From the NCBI GenBank assembly GCA_041399205.1, contig JAWKTK010000018.1:62001-126000 (forward strand): a stretch of DNA of 64,000 nucleotides. Reading direction: 5' to 3'. Source of the stretch: JAGQOZ01 sp041399205 (GTDB lineage Bacteria > Planctomycetota > Planctomycetia > Pirellulales > Pirellulaceae). Below the pieces are notes generated by a model. It ran no database searches. It was not told the origin of the DNA and saw only the letters and a list, made by a program, of their open reading frames with translations. The translations under genes were made by a program, and so were the position numbers. How positions within the stretch are numbered: position 1 is the stretch's first letter; every line of letters starts with the position of its first letter. Below, piece by piece: positions 52,381 through 62,189 of the stretch.

Positions 52381-53841
52381 ATGACGAAAACTTGCAAATC
52401 CGCCGTGAGACGTATGACACACCGGTTTCGGTGGTTGCTGTTGTGTGTGTGGTTGTTGGTGGCGTGCGGCGTTGACGTTGGGACAATTGCGGCGGCGGAC
52501 GTGATGCCGCCGAATATTCTGGTTGTCTTTATTGATGACATGGGCTGGTCCGATCTTTCTTGTTTCGGCGGAACGTATACCACGACGGAACAGATCGATC
52601 GCTTGGCGAACGAAGGAATTCGGTTTACCAACTTCTATGTCAATTCGCCCATCTGTTCGCCTTCTCGAGTTGCACTGAGTACAGGCCAGTATCCACATCG
52701 GCACCGGATTACATCGTATCTGGATCGGCGCGAAGTGAATCAGGCACGAGGCATCGCGCAATGGCTCGATCCGCACGCACCGATGTTAGCAAGACAATTG
52801 CAGCAAGCAGGCTATGCCACGGGGCATTTTGGCAAGTGGCACATGGGTGGGCAACGAGATGTCGCGGAGGCGCCGCTGATTACGGAATACGGTTTTGACG
52901 CCAGTTTGACCAATTTTGAAGGATTGGGACCGCGAGTTCTGCCGCTGAAAGACGCTTATGACGGCAAGCCGCCTCAGAAGCACGATTTGGGTTCGGCCAG
53001 TTTGGGCCATGGGCCGATCAGGTGGCAAGATCGGTCCGTGATTACCGCTGAATTCGTCAACGCGGCGGTCGAATTTATTGATCAGGCGCAAACAGACAAC
53101 AAGCCGTTCTATATCAATTTGTGGCCGGACGATGTTCATTCGCCCTTTTTTCCTCCGCGCGAACTTCGTCAGCAGACCGACAACAGTAAGCGGCAACTGT
53201 ATTACGCCGTGCTGAAAGCCATGGACCAACAGTTGGCCAAGGTGTTTGATCGAATTCGTAACGACAGCCAGCTCGGCGATAACACTCTGATCTTGATAAT
53301 GTCTGACAACGGCCACGAAGAAGGCGCCGGCATGTCTGAACCGTTGCGAGGCGGGAAGACGTGGCTGTTCGAAGGAGGCATTCGTTCGCCATTAATCGTC
53401 TGGGGGCCAAAGTTCTTGGCCGCCGAAGCAACCGGTTCCACCAACGAATCGTCCGTACTGTGCGCCTTGGACATCAACCGTTCATTGTATTCGCTAACCG
53501 GTGCGGCATTGCCAACCGACACTGCGCTGGATGGTGAAGATTTGTCGGCTACATTGCTGGGTCGCGACAAGGCCAGTCGATCAGCGCCGATCTTTTGGCG
53601 ACGTCCGCCCGATCGTCCCGGTAACGATCAACAAGACAATCCCGATCTGGCCGTTCGTTCCGGCCCGTGGAAGTACATGGTCAATTACGATGGCAGTGAT
53701 CCTCTGCTGTACAACCTGGAAACCGACATCGCCGAATCAGAAAACGTGATCGACCAACATGCGGATGTGGCCCAAGCGTTACACCAACAGCTGTTCGAAT
53801 GGAATGCGAAAATGCCGCAAGACGCCGGTGCGCCCCGCTAA
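52381..53841 (+). CDS. exported sulfatase
   Basis: 486 residues. An N-terminal signal (FRWLLLCVWLLVACG) ends in a possible lipobox. The arylsulfatase fold starts PPNILVVFIDDMGWSDLSCF with the metal-binding D-D pair. The catalytic Cys to be converted to formylglycine is in the C-x-P-S-R motif of PICSPSRVALSTGQYPHRHR, followed by ARQLQQAGYATGHFGKWHMG (substrate-binding K and H) and ILIMSDNGHEEG with the D-N metal ligands. The enzyme removes sulfate esters from polysaccharides in the periplasm or outside. Planctomycetota carry many such genes for algal polysaccharides. No formylglycine-generating enzyme or glycosidase lies nearby. Substrate unknown. Confidence 0.93.
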   Translation: MTKTCKSAVRRMTHRFRWLLLCVWLLVACGVDVGTIAAADVMPPNILVVFIDDMGWSDLSCFGGTYTTTEQIDRLANEGIRFTNFYVNSPICSPSRVALSTGQYPHRHRITSYLDRREVNQARGIAQWLDPHAPMLARQLQQAGYATGHFGKWHMGGQRDVAEAPLITEYGFDASLTNFEGLGPRVLPLKDAYDGKPPQKHDLGSASLGHGPIRWQDRSVITAEFVNAAVEFIDQAQTDNKPFYINLWPDDVHSPFFPPRELRQQTDNSKRQLYYAVLKAMDQQLAKVFDRIRNDSQLGDNTLILIMSDNGHEEGAGMSEPLRGGKTWLFEGGIRSPLIVWGPKFLAAEATGSTNESSVLCALDINRSLYSLTGAALPTDTALDGEDLSATLLGRDKASRSAPIFWRRPPDRPGNDQQDNPDLAVRSGPWKYMVNYDGSDPLLYNLETDIAESENVIDQHADVAQALHQQLFEWNAKMPQDAGAPR

Positions 53842-54001
53842 CATGCCGATCCGAATGGAACCCGCCAAGTCGTTTCATGTCGGCTAGTCCGACATGATCG
53901 CACGTTTTTCAGTTAGCACGAGCTCTCAAGATCCAAGAGGCACAAACTGGTTCCGTCGCGCACTACCAGATTGCAAATATCTGCGCTGTTTGTCGCTCGT
54001 C

Positions 54002-54586
54002 TTACAAGCCAAATACAGCACTCGCAGCAGCAATGGCGATCACCAACACCAACAAAAGGATCGGCAATAGAATCCAAACAATTGGTGGCGTGCCGATTTT
54101 TAGGTGCTTCGTGTTCTCAATAATTCGCTGATATTCGGGAGTGCAAACAAAGATGCCCTTCTTGGATAGGACCAACACTAGGCATAGCCCGCCAATGAGC
54201 GTGCCAAGTGGAAAACCAAGCATGGTTAGAATTGAGAGCATTACGGCAGGCATGCGCGCCCATGCCTTGAGGCGAATCATTCCGATGGCTACCACAATCT
54301 GAATGATTCCGACCATCGCTGCTGCCAGAGTGATTACCAGGGCCAACGAATTCACTTTGCTATCGTCCGGCATCTCTGATACCGCTACCAATGGCAAAAC
54401 GAAGAACGCAACAGTAATAAGCGCTCCGCCTAAAACATAGAGGACCCCAAATGCTTTGATCCCTCGTTCGTGCCGAAGATGATTTCGACGTATTCGCTCG
54501 TCGTAACCTTGTTGTTGTGCTTCAGGGGCAACATTTGGTGTGTCTGATTTCGGCGAAGCAAATGGATTGTCGATGAATGGTTCCAT
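54002..54586 (-). CDS. four-helix membrane protein of unknown function
   Basis: About 194 residues from MEPFIDNPFASPKSDTPNVA; upstream starts in the frame add 86 residues without features. The 'NPFasP' N-terminal motif is common in small planctomycete membrane proteins. Four membrane helices follow, for example VLYVLGGALITVAFFVLPLV, LALVITLAAAMVGIIQIVVA, MLGFPLGTLIGGLCLVLVLS and ILLPILLLVLVIAIAAASAV. The loop between helix 3 and helix 4 contains a soluble segment with IFVCTPEYQRIIENTKHL. Function unknown. It is divergent from rpmI. Confidence 0.7.
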   Translation of the reverse strand: MEPFIDNPFASPKSDTPNVAPEAQQQGYDERIRRNHLRHERGIKAFGVLYVLGGALITVAFFVLPLVAVSEMPDDSKVNSLALVITLAAAMVGIIQIVVAIGMIRLKAWARMPAVMLSILTMLGFPLGTLIGGLCLVLVLSKKGIFVCTPEYQRIIENTKHLKIGTPPIVWILLPILLLVLVIAIAAASAVFGL

Positions 54587-54759
54587 GCGGCTTCCAATCG
54601 GCTTGGTGTATGGCGTACCGAGCCGATTTGCGGTCACGGCCGGTGATCGACTCGATACTACCTCATTATCTGTAAAACAGGGGGGACCGTGATGGCGTTT
54701 CGTTCGACAATCTCTAGCGGTAACAGCCATGTATGGCGCGTAAGTCATTGCCTTCGTTC

Positions 54760-54849
54760 GACTTACGTGAATTTCCGTGGTTCGGCAAAGTCGAATCGAG
54801 CGGTCCGAGCAGAATTCCGATAGTTCCCTAGAAGCGGCGAGCAAAACCG
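54760..54849 (+). repeat. 90-bp duplicated segment, copy B (upstream of rpmI)
   Basis: Partner of the segment at 52155-52244. The hairpin here is TTCGGC-AAA-GTCGAA, in which one changed base keeps pairing through a G-T pair. It ends 56 bases before rpmI, so it may carry the rpmI-rplT promoter or leader. The rest of the gap (54587-54905) holds nothing recognisable. Confidence 0.7.
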
Positions 54850-54905
54850 TCTAGAATACGCGACTCGCTACATTTGATTTTCCTCGATATATAGGTTTAG
54901 GAAAG

Positions 54906-55109
54906 ATGCCCAAGCAGAAGACCCATAAGGGGACCAAGAAGCGGTTTCGATTGACCGCCACCGGAAAGGCCAAGCATCGGCAAGCCGGTACCAGCCACTT
55001 GGCGGCTCGGATGAGCCAAAAGCGGAAGCGAAATTTGCGAGGCACCACCACGGTTGCCACCGTGGATGAAAAGGCTATTCGCAAAGCGTTGTGTGGAAAT
55101 AGCTACTAA
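54906..55109 (+). CDS. rpmI: 50S ribosomal protein L35
   Basis: 67 residues: MPKQKTHKGTKKRFRLTATG, then KAKHRQAGTSHLAARMSQKR and KRNLRGTTTVATVDEKAIRK. All family marks are present (KTHKG at the start, the R-x-x-H-L-x-x-K/R-x-x-K-R block). AGGAAAG stands before the ATG. L35 is part of the large subunit. Usually infC precedes it; here infC is not adjacent and lies outside the window. rplT follows after 141 bases. Confidence 0.96.
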   Translation: MPKQKTHKGTKKRFRLTATGKAKHRQAGTSHLAARMSQKRKRNLRGTTTVATVDEKAIRKALCGNSY

Positions 55110-55250
55110 TCCAGACGAATCGTTTGGACCGTAGTCGAACAGGGCGAAAGACCCTGAAAACGTTTCCAGTATTGTCACGTATGCGGGTAGGACAACGTCG
55201 GTCCACAAAGGATCGAGACCTGGTGTACGAAAGAAAGTGGAGTTGATTCG

Positions 55251-55607
55251 ATGAGAACGACCAACGGTGCGGCTCGACATCGCGCCAAAAAGAAATTATT
55301 TAAACGAGCCAAAGGGTTTCGCGGCGGTCGAGGTAAATTGCTGCGATCGGTCAAGGAAACGCTGGTTCGATCTGGCGTATATGCTTTCCGCGATCGACGC
55401 GTTCGAAAGCGAGAGTTCCGCAAGCTGTGGATCATTCGTATCAATGCGGCCGTTCGTGAACGAGGCATGCGGTATAGCGAATTTATCAATGGGCTCAAGA
55501 AGGCCAACATTGAACTGGATCGCAAGACGTTGTCCGAACTAGCCGTATCGGATCCTGCAGCCTTCGACCAAATTGTCAAAGAAGTACAAGCCGCTCTGGC
55601 TGCTTAG
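55251..55607 (+). CDS. rplT: 50S ribosomal protein L20
   Basis: 118 residues with the standard sequence: RARHRAKKKLFKRAKGF-type basic N-terminal helix (here TNGAARHRAKKKLFKRAKGF), FRGGRGKLLRSVKET, then RDRRVRKREFRKLWIIRINA and GMRYSEFINGLKKANIELDR. It binds 23S rRNA early in assembly and can repress its own operon in other bacteria. The 141-base gap before it could hold such a control site; none was recognised. Typical rpmI-rplT-pheS order follows. Confidence 0.96.
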   Translation: MRTTNGAARHRAKKKLFKRAKGFRGGRGKLLRSVKETLVRSGVYAFRDRRVRKREFRKLWIIRINAAVRERGMRYSEFINGLKKANIELDRKTLSELAVSDPAAFDQIVKEVQAALAA

Positions 55608-55763
55608 TTCTTTGGATGCAATATGGATCAGACGTTGGCAAAGCCGTCGAGGAAACTCGGCGGCTTGCTTCGTTTAAACGCAAATATTTGCAAGCTCCCG
55701 TCAACGTGCTGCCGCGCGGCCGTTCTTTTGACCTTTCCGCTCTGAAAACACAGGTACCATCTC

Positions 55764-56798
55764 ATGGCGTTATCTGACTTTCTAGAAAAACTGGACCAAT
55801 TGGCCGCCAACGCCGAACAGGCGTTCCAAGAAGCCGGCGATGCCGCGGCATTGGATGAAGTGCGAGTACATTTCTTAGGTGCCAAGAATGGCCAATTGAA
55901 GTCGGTTCAAAAAGAGATGGGAACCGTGGGAAAAGAGGATCGCCCCACGGCTGGCAAGAAATTCAACGAATGTAAAACTCGGATTGAAGGTGCCTTCCAA
56001 GCTGCCAAAGATCGGCTAGGCGATCCGTCGGCCGCCAAGGCATCCGATCCCGGATTTGACATGACGCTGCCCGGTCAAGAATTTCATCTGGGCCGCCTGC
56101 ATCCCATCACGCAAACCATTGAAGAACTCAAAGACATCATGGGACGTCTCGGTTTTTCCGTGGCGGATGGTCCAGAAATTGAAGACGAACGGCATAACTT
56201 TGAAGCCCTGAATATTCCTCGCGAACATCCGGCTCGTGACCCGCTAGACAACTTTTACTTGGGCACGGCGCAAAAAGCGCAGTTAGGACATCGCGAAGAA
56301 AACCCGCTGCTGTTACGTAGTCAAACCAGCACGGTGCAAATCCGAGTGATGGAATCGACGCCGCCGCCGATTCGAATCATTTCGCTAGGCCGAGTCTACC
56401 GACCAGATACCGCGGATGCCACGCACTATCCGATGTTTCACCAGATGGAAGGCCTGTTGATTGATCGCCAAGTAACCATGGCGGACCTGAAGAGCGTTTT
56501 ACGTTTGTTCGCTCGAAGTTACTTGGGCGCCGACGTGAATATCCGCTTTCGACCTTCGTTCTTTCCGTTCACCGAGCCCAGTGTGGAAGCCGACTTCAGC
56601 TGGAACGACGGTTGGATTGAGTTCGGCGGTGCCGGCATGGTCGACCCGAATGTGCTAAGAGCCGTCGGCTATGATCCGGAAGAAGTGACCGGGTTTGCCT
56701 TTGGCTTGGGTGTGGAACGCTTATGTATGCGTCGCCACGGCATCACCGATATTCGCGAATTCTACAAAAACGATGTGCGGTTTTTGGAGCAATTCTAG
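55764..56798 (+). CDS. pheS: phenylalanyl-tRNA synthetase alpha subunit
   Basis: 344 residues. The N-terminal coiled coil (residues 1-90) precedes the class II catalytic domain: HPITQTIEELKDIMGRLGFS, EIEDERHNFEALNIPREHPA, the motif 2 loop IISLGRVYRPDTADATHYPM with FHQMEG, and motif 3 FGLGVERLCMRRHGITDI. It forms an alpha2-beta2 tetramer with PheT and activates phenylalanine. Length and motifs are normal. pheT starts 61 bases later. Confidence 0.96.
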   Translation: MALSDFLEKLDQLAANAEQAFQEAGDAAALDEVRVHFLGAKNGQLKSVQKEMGTVGKEDRPTAGKKFNECKTRIEGAFQAAKDRLGDPSAAKASDPGFDMTLPGQEFHLGRLHPITQTIEELKDIMGRLGFSVADGPEIEDERHNFEALNIPREHPARDPLDNFYLGTAQKAQLGHREENPLLLRSQTSTVQIRVMESTPPPIRIISLGRVYRPDTADATHYPMFHQMEGLLIDRQVTMADLKSVLRLFARSYLGADVNIRFRPSFFPFTEPSVEADFSWNDGWIEFGGAGMVDPNVLRAVGYDPEEVTGFAFGLGVERLCMRRHGITDIREFYKNDVRFLEQF

Positions 56799-56859
56799 CC
56801 GTTCGTCATTTTTCGCTGGTCTGCGATTTTGTTTCGTTTGTTCGAATTGAGAAACTGTC

Positions 56860-58878
56860 ATGAAAGTATCTTGGAACTGGCTAAAAGATTACGTTGCGTT
56901 GGACATGGACGTGGCCGAACTGGAAAACCGGTTGGCCATGTCCGGCCTGAACCACGAATTCACGGAACCCGTGGCGGACGACCTGCAGATTGATCTAGAA
57001 GTCACCAGCAACCGCTCGGACTGCTTAGGCCAAATTGGCGTTGCCAGAGAAATCAGCGTCTTGTGGAACACGCCTCTGAACGTGCCCACACCCGCTCCGC
57101 AAGCGACCGGACCCGCTGTCGATTCACTGGCAAAAGTTTCCATTGAATGTCCGGAACTTTGCCCGCGTTATACCGCTCGAGTGATCACCGGTGTCAAGAT
57201 TGGCCCCAGTCCCGATTGGTTGGCCAACCGACTGCGAACCCTGGGCATTGCCGTCATCAATAACGTGGTAGACATCACCAATTATGTTTTGATGGAATGT
57301 GGTCAGCCATTGCACGCATTTGATTTTGCCAAGATTCAAGGAAGCCAGATTGTGGTCCGAGAATCCAGGCCGGGCGAAAAATTCACGGCCATTGACCACA
57401 AAGAATACGAACTGGCTGCCGGCACGTGCGTGATTGCCGATGCTCAGCGAGCCGTCGCGTTGGCCGGCGTGATGGGCGGATTCGATACCGAAGTAACCGA
57501 CGCCACGACCGACGTGCTGATTGAATCGGCTGACTTTGCACCGTTGTCCATTCGCACTACGGCGCGAGCACTCCGCTTGCACAGCGATTCATCCTATCGG
57601 TTCGAACGAAGCGTCGATCCCGAAGGCATTGATTGGGCCAGTCGCCGAGCGTGCGAATTGATTTTGGAAATCGCCGGCGGCTCGTTGGCAACCGGTGTGA
57701 TTGACGTGCACCCTGCTCCAAAACCGGCCAAAGAACCAGTGGTTCTGCGGTTTTCGCAGATTCAACGAGTGCTGGGGATTGACCTGGATAAGACTCGCGT
57801 GATCGAAATTCTCACAGCACTGGGTATGCAGCAACAAGCAGCCGACGAACAAACGGCCACGCTGATCAGTCCCAGCTGGCGAAAAGACTTGGATCGAGAA
57901 ATTGACTTGATAGAAGAGGTCGCTCGGATTCATGGCTACGACAAGATCCCGGAAGATGTGGGTGTCCCTATGGCGCCATCACATCGGAGCGATTCGGAAC
58001 GAACCGTGGATCGCTTACGCCACGTACTGACGTCGGCCGGATTCAGCGAAGCGTTGACGCTTAGTACTACTGACAACAAGTTGGCCGAAGTCTTTTCGCC
58101 TTGGACCAGCGAACCGCCCATCCAAGTAGGCACGCCGATGCTGCGCGGCGCCGATTGTCTGCGCCGCACGCTGATTCCCAGCATTCTGTCGATTCGTTCT
58201 ATCAACGAAGCGCTTTCCAATGAGCGAATTGAATTGTTTGAAACCGCCAAAGTCTATTGGCCCAGTCCGTCGGGATTGCCGCAAGAAGAACGCATGGTCA
58301 CCATCACCAGTGGCCACGGCTTTCTGTATTTGAAAGGTGTCATTCAGCAAATTTTGGCGGCACTGCACATTCATGCTCCACTGGAAGTGACGCCGTTGGC
58401 AGACGCTTTCTATGTGCCGGGACAAGGGGCGCAGGTTTCGATTGATGGGCAAGTGATTGGCGTGCTGGGCGCGGTTTCGCCTGCGGGTCAAAAGAAGTGC
58501 GGACTGCGACAATCGGCGACCGTTGCCGAAATCAAGATTGCGGAATTGGAAAAACGAGCGAACTTGGTTCCGCAATTCCATTCGCTCAGTCCGTATCCTT
58601 CAGTTTCCTACGACTTCAACTTTATTGTCGACGACAGCGTGCAATGGGCCGCTTTGGAACACACGGTTCGCAACGTCACCAGCGAATTTTTGGAGTCACT
58701 TCGATACAAGGAAACTTTCCGCGACGTGAAGCGAGATGGTGCTGGCAAGAAACGGTTGTTGCTGACCATCACGCTGCGTTCGGCGGAACAAACCTTCACC
58801 GGCGAACAGGCCGAAGAAATTCGCAACGCCGTGGTGACTGCTTGCCAGACGAAGCATCAGGCACAACTGGTTGCGTAA
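56860..58878 (+). CDS. pheT: phenylalanyl-tRNA synthetase beta subunit lacking the N-terminal OB domain
   Basis: 672 residues, against about 795 in E. coli. The B1 start MKVSWNWLKDYVALDMDVAE and RLAMSGLNHEFTEPVADDLQ runs directly into IDLEVTSNRSDCLGQIGVAR, skipping the roughly 110-residue EMAP/OB-fold tRNA-binding insertion. B3/B4 (NYVLMECGQPLHAFDFAKIQ, RDCVLIESADF-like VLIESADFAPLSIRTTARAL), B5, the catalytic-like domain (IDLIEEVARIHGYDKIPED) and the C-terminal ferredoxin-fold anticodon-binding domain (PSVSYDFNFIVDDS to the end) are present. The frame is intact, so the missing domain is real for this sequence. Some lineages have this short form. Confidence 0.93.
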   Translation: MKVSWNWLKDYVALDMDVAELENRLAMSGLNHEFTEPVADDLQIDLEVTSNRSDCLGQIGVAREISVLWNTPLNVPTPAPQATGPAVDSLAKVSIECPELCPRYTARVITGVKIGPSPDWLANRLRTLGIAVINNVVDITNYVLMECGQPLHAFDFAKIQGSQIVVRESRPGEKFTAIDHKEYELAAGTCVIADAQRAVALAGVMGGFDTEVTDATTDVLIESADFAPLSIRTTARALRLHSDSSYRFERSVDPEGIDWASRRACELILEIAGGSLATGVIDVHPAPKPAKEPVVLRFSQIQRVLGIDLDKTRVIEILTALGMQQQAADEQTATLISPSWRKDLDREIDLIEEVARIHGYDKIPEDVGVPMAPSHRSDSERTVDRLRHVLTSAGFSEALTLSTTDNKLAEVFSPWTSEPPIQVGTPMLRGADCLRRTLIPSILSIRSINEALSNERIELFETAKVYWPSPSGLPQEERMVTITSGHGFLYLKGVIQQILAALHIHAPLEVTPLADAFYVPGQGAQVSIDGQVIGVLGAVSPAGQKKCGLRQSATVAEIKIAELEKRANLVPQFHSLSPYPSVSYDFNFIVDDSVQWAALEHTVRNVTSEFLESLRYKETFRDVKRDGAGKKRLLLTITLRSAEQTFTGEQAEEIRNAVVTACQTKHQAQLVA

Positions 58879-59205
58879 CGTTGACCGGTTTGCGGCAACA
58901 ACTCTTGCGACATGTCCGGACGCATTATTTCCCCGGTGGAATCGTGGATTGAAATCGTTTGTTGAGCGAACATTTGCCAGAAAAACTGGGCTTTGACCAC
59001 ATCGTGATGAAACTGAAATGAATGGCTAGAGAAGTCTTTCGGATTCTCATTTGCGGCCAAAATTGCCCCATGGATATTTATGTTTGTATCAAACCAGGGG
59101 GCAGGTCGACCTGCTCCCGTTTATTATCGTTGAGTCTCTCCCTGATTGCCGTGTCCAGGGATGACGCCGGCGTCTGAAGCGAATGTACAGAATTGTTCAA
59201 ATGCG
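58879..59205. other. intergenic region with terminator candidate
   Basis: Between pheT and the leftward serine hydrolase gene. Apart from the hairpin at 59097-59118 no feature was seen. Confidence 0.35.
59097..59118 (+). terminator. candidate terminator of the rpmI-pheT operon
   Basis: GGGGGCAGGTCGACCTGCTC continues to CCC, forming a 9- to 11-bp stem with a four-base turn, followed by GTTTATTAT. It lies 218 bases after pheT and could end that transcript. Confidence 0.5.
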
Positions 59206-60660
59206 TCAGCTGCCCATCGAAGACACTATATCTCGGATGTCATCGAGGACCAGGCCCATGCTGCCTTCGGCATTACAAAGAATGACCAACGTCAATCCTT
59301 GGTCGAGGAAAATTGAGAGGTTGGCTTCGATCCCTGGGAATCCTCCACTGTGCCCAACGACAAGGCCTGTGGGCAGCTTTTGCGATTCGAACCCAAATCC
59401 ATATCGCGGTGATTCCGGCTTTGGCGAAACCGTCATTCGTGTAGTCTCAGGCGACAATAACTTGCCATCTGTAAGTGCAACTGAGAATTGCAACAAGTCC
59501 CTTAGCGTCGAGAAGCCACCGCCAGCAGGACCTCCCTTTGATTACGTGTAAAGACAAGTTGTTCTTCCAGTGACCTTCATCTTGCCAATAACCATAGGCA
59601 AGGTTCTCCGTTGGAATGTCCAGCTCAAAGGAATCGGTGTCGGGCATGTTAGCTCGAGCGTAAACGTTGGCTCGAACATAATCGTAGTAGTTCTCTCCAG
59701 TCACTTTTTCCAAGATGGCTCCCAGCAGCAAGAACCCTGTGTTACTGTACTGCCATTGTGTACCTGGCTCAAAAGCAAGTTGCTGGTTCTCGAGCAGGGT
59801 TTGTAGTCGACAAGGTTGCGGAATTTAGCCCGCGATCCATTCGAAGCTGTTCATTGAAATAGCTACCCAAACCGGAAGTATGGTTAAGTAGGTGCCTCAC
59901 CTGAATTCTGCTCGTGATTGTTTCAAGGAGCCAGGTTTCGTCTAGATAATTCGAAATTGGGTCGGTAAGTGAAAGCTTCTTTTGTTCGACGAGTTGCATT
60001 GCAGCAACTGCTGTAAACATCTTGTTCATGGACCCAAGTTTAAACTTGGTGTTTATCGTACTGAGTTCGATAGCTGCGATTAGCAGCTACCCCATAGGCT
60101 TGGGCAAACAATGGTTCCGATCCACGCGCTAGCAGCACGGCGCCGGAGAAGCCCTCTTGGACGGCACGTTCCATCAGCAGGTGAGGGAAGCTCGCCGCGA
60201 CTTCGGCGTCCGACATTGGCGAAGAGGAGCCCTTTGTCTCGCCTCCACGATAGAGACTTGATCATAACCGAATCAATCAAGTCGTCTGGCTGTGGCCGCA
60301 GATTGATGGTCACCAGCAGTTTTGCTCGTCTCTGCCCGTTAGCACGACGGTGATTTCTCGATCTTTTTCACCAACAACTTTTGCAAGCGTTAATTGGCCA
60401 AATAGTTCGCGTGCTCGATCACGAAACTCTCTTCGATTCCGAATGGAGCTTTCCGACTTGTCCAAGTAACCAGCAGGATTGAAATTGTTTGCAGACGAGT
60501 CGTCGCTTGCCTTCATGAATTTGAGCCAGCTATCGAGCACACTTCCAACGCGAGACGCGGGTATCTTCACTTCTTGGCTCAACGCAGCGGTAATTGGACA
60601 AAGACAATTGAAAACGAATGAGAAAGTGAGCAGGGTACTTAAAATGTAATTTCGGAACAT
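59206..60660 (-). CDS. serine hydrolase (class C beta-lactamase-like), many frameshifts
   Basis: Fragments in several frames line up into one exported protein of about 485 residues. It starts MFRNYILSTLLTFSFVFNCL (signal peptide) with a DUF-like N-terminal domain (SVLDSWLKFMKASDDSSANN), then FSGAVLLARGSEPLFAQAYG, the S-x-x-K motif in KLGSMNKMFTAVAAMQLVEQ, HLLNHTSGLGSYFNEQLRMD, the Tyr motif in WQYSNTGF, FGFESQKLPTGLVVGHSGG with HSGG near the end. At least five frame changes are needed near 60330, 60250, 60070, 59820 and 59540, most explained by one base missing from a homopolymer and none by a nonsense mutation. Either sequence errors or recent decay. It follows an anti-sigma-like gene and ECF sigma gene on the same strand. 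Confidence 0.7.
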
Positions 60661-60918
60661 GCTATCCCTCGGCAGAGTTAAGTTCTGGTGACAAAGATGA
60701 AACGATATTTGATTGCGCAGGATTGGCCGCTTGATCCTCTGTGATCTTCAGTTCAATCCAAGCAGATGCTGAAAGATTCTGCCTTCCGCGTGCAGTATGC
60801 TCGCAGGCGTGCGTACTTTCTGCCGTTCAGCACAGCAACTCTGCTTCTCCACCGGCCGTCATTTGGCTTACAGCAAGTGGACGCCAACTCGGCTCTGTGG
60901 ACTACGGAGGGTCGATCG

Positions 60919-61371
60919 CTATTGGCGCGAGTGGTGCACTGCCTGGTCCTGGCGGTGCAGATGGTGCACTCGTTGCAGATGGTGGTTCTGAGCAGTCTGT
61001 TTTGCCAGCCATGCGGCGCAAAGGTAAGGAAATCGAAACCATACGCCGCACGCGAGTAACGCAATAAGCGTGATGATCGCAACCATATTTCTTGAGCCGC
61101 GTGCATTCTCCGTGTTGGTAGGATGCGATTGATCAAGGCTGTTGGACCTGGCCTCATTCGTTCGATCGACTGCCCGCGAGTCTTGCTTCTCCCGCCCCTC
61201 CATAATGGACACAAAGCGTTTCCATTCGTCCGGCTTGGCTGCATACTGTTCGAGCAGCATCTGGCAAGACTCACATTCGTTCATATGCGAAGATTTGCGG
61301 ACGACAATTGAAGAATCGCTCGACGACTCAAGCAGGCGGCCAATTTCAATTTCTGTCAAATGCGCGCCCAT
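60919..61371 (-). CDS. anti-sigma factor-like membrane protein
   Basis: About 150 residues from MGAHLTEIEIGRLLESSSDS (an upstream ATG at 61422 overlaps the sigma gene and would add 17). The segment SSHMNECESCQMLLEQYAAK has the H-x3-C-x2-C zinc-binding spacing (H-M-N-E-C-E-S-C) of ZAS-type anti-sigma factors. A membrane helix (NMVAIITLIALLACGVWF) follows near residue 100. The His-rich end (HHLQRVHHLHRQDQAVHH) may be out of frame. Directly downstream of a second ECF sigma gene; inferred partner of it. Confidence 0.65.
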   Translation of the reverse strand: MGAHLTEIEIGRLLESSSDSSIVVRKSSHMNECESCQMLLEQYAAKPDEWKRFVSIMEGREKQDSRAVDRTNEARSNSLDQSHPTNTENARGSRNMVAIITLIALLACGVWFRFPYLCAAWLAKQTAQNHHLQRVHHLHRQDQAVHHSRQ

Positions 61372-61399
61372 TGCGATTTGTCGTACTTCCCATCTCCAC

Positions 61400-61991
61400 T
61401 CACGCGGCCACGATCTCGTCATGACTTCGAATCATCGCGGATATGCGTGACATGATCCGCGAACGAGCTACATGGATCGTTCCCGTTGAAACGCCGGTCA
61501 GGACGGCAACGTGCGAAATCGCTTCACCTCCGACGGTCGTTGACCAAAAGGCTTCCCAGTTTGTCTCAGACACGGTGCTTCTTACTTTTTCGGAAGCCCA
61601 TCGGAACAGCTGTCGCTCGAATTCCAAGCAAAACTCGGTTGAGTCGTGTTGGTTTGGATCGACGATTCGTTCCAGATCCGTTTGTTACCATGCTCACGTT
61701 TCTCCGTTTACTTCGCCGTAGAAAGTCGATCGTCATGTTGCGAGTAATCCGATACAACCAACTACGAGGCAGTGGCATTTTATGGTCACGAGTTTCAATA
61801 GAAATCAAAACCTTAGTCAATGCTTCCTGGGCAATCTCTTTTGCGTCGGAATATTGGACTCCGGATTGGAGCACCAGGTTGACGACCAAGGGTTCGTATA
61901 TTTCTACGAACTCAAACCAGGCCTCCTGGTCTGCTTTATTACCGAGCCTTGCAATCAAGCTCAATCGAGTTGTCTTTCCTTGGATTCCCAT
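61400..61991 (-). CDS. ECF sigma factor, planctomycete type, apparent frameshift
   Basis: The first frame (MGIQGKTTRLSLIARLGNKA, DQEAWFEFVEIYEPLVVNLV, QEALTKVLISIETRDHKMPL, WLYRITRNMTIDFLRRSKRR) gives sigma region 2 with the D-Q-E-AW-x-E-F-V-E-I-Y block typical of a large planctomycete group. A switch near 61665-61700 leads to EFERQLFRWASEKVRSTVSE, TNWEAFWSTTVGGEAISHVA and VSTGTIHVARSRIMSRISAM, the region 4 helix-turn-helix of the same group. One missing base explains it. Total about 197 residues. Probably controls its own operon together with the anti-sigma-like and hydrolase genes. Confidence 0.8.
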
Positions 61992-62146
61992 GCTGCTTCA
62001 TCTTACTAGACGTATTGCCCACGGCCATTCTTGCGCGCGGGTCGATTTTTGGAAAAAAGATCTGAGATGATCGTCGGTATAACGGTCCACTGGCCTAAGG
62101 AGCAACGTGGGAGCCGTATTTTTCGACGAATTCCCCTCTGTGCCAG

Positions 62147-62182
62147 GTAAAGCATAAAGGGACGGTAAAGCATAAAGGGACG
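62147..62182. repeat. 18-bp tandem repeat next to the transposase remnant
   Basis: GTAAAGCATAAAGGGACG occurs twice in direct tandem (62147-62164 and 62165-62182), eight bases from the stop of the remnant. AAGGGGACGG-like sequences also lie on the other side near 62740. Such GGGAC-rich motifs are likely REP elements of this transposase group. Confidence 0.65.
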
Positions 62183-62189
62183 GGGGTTG

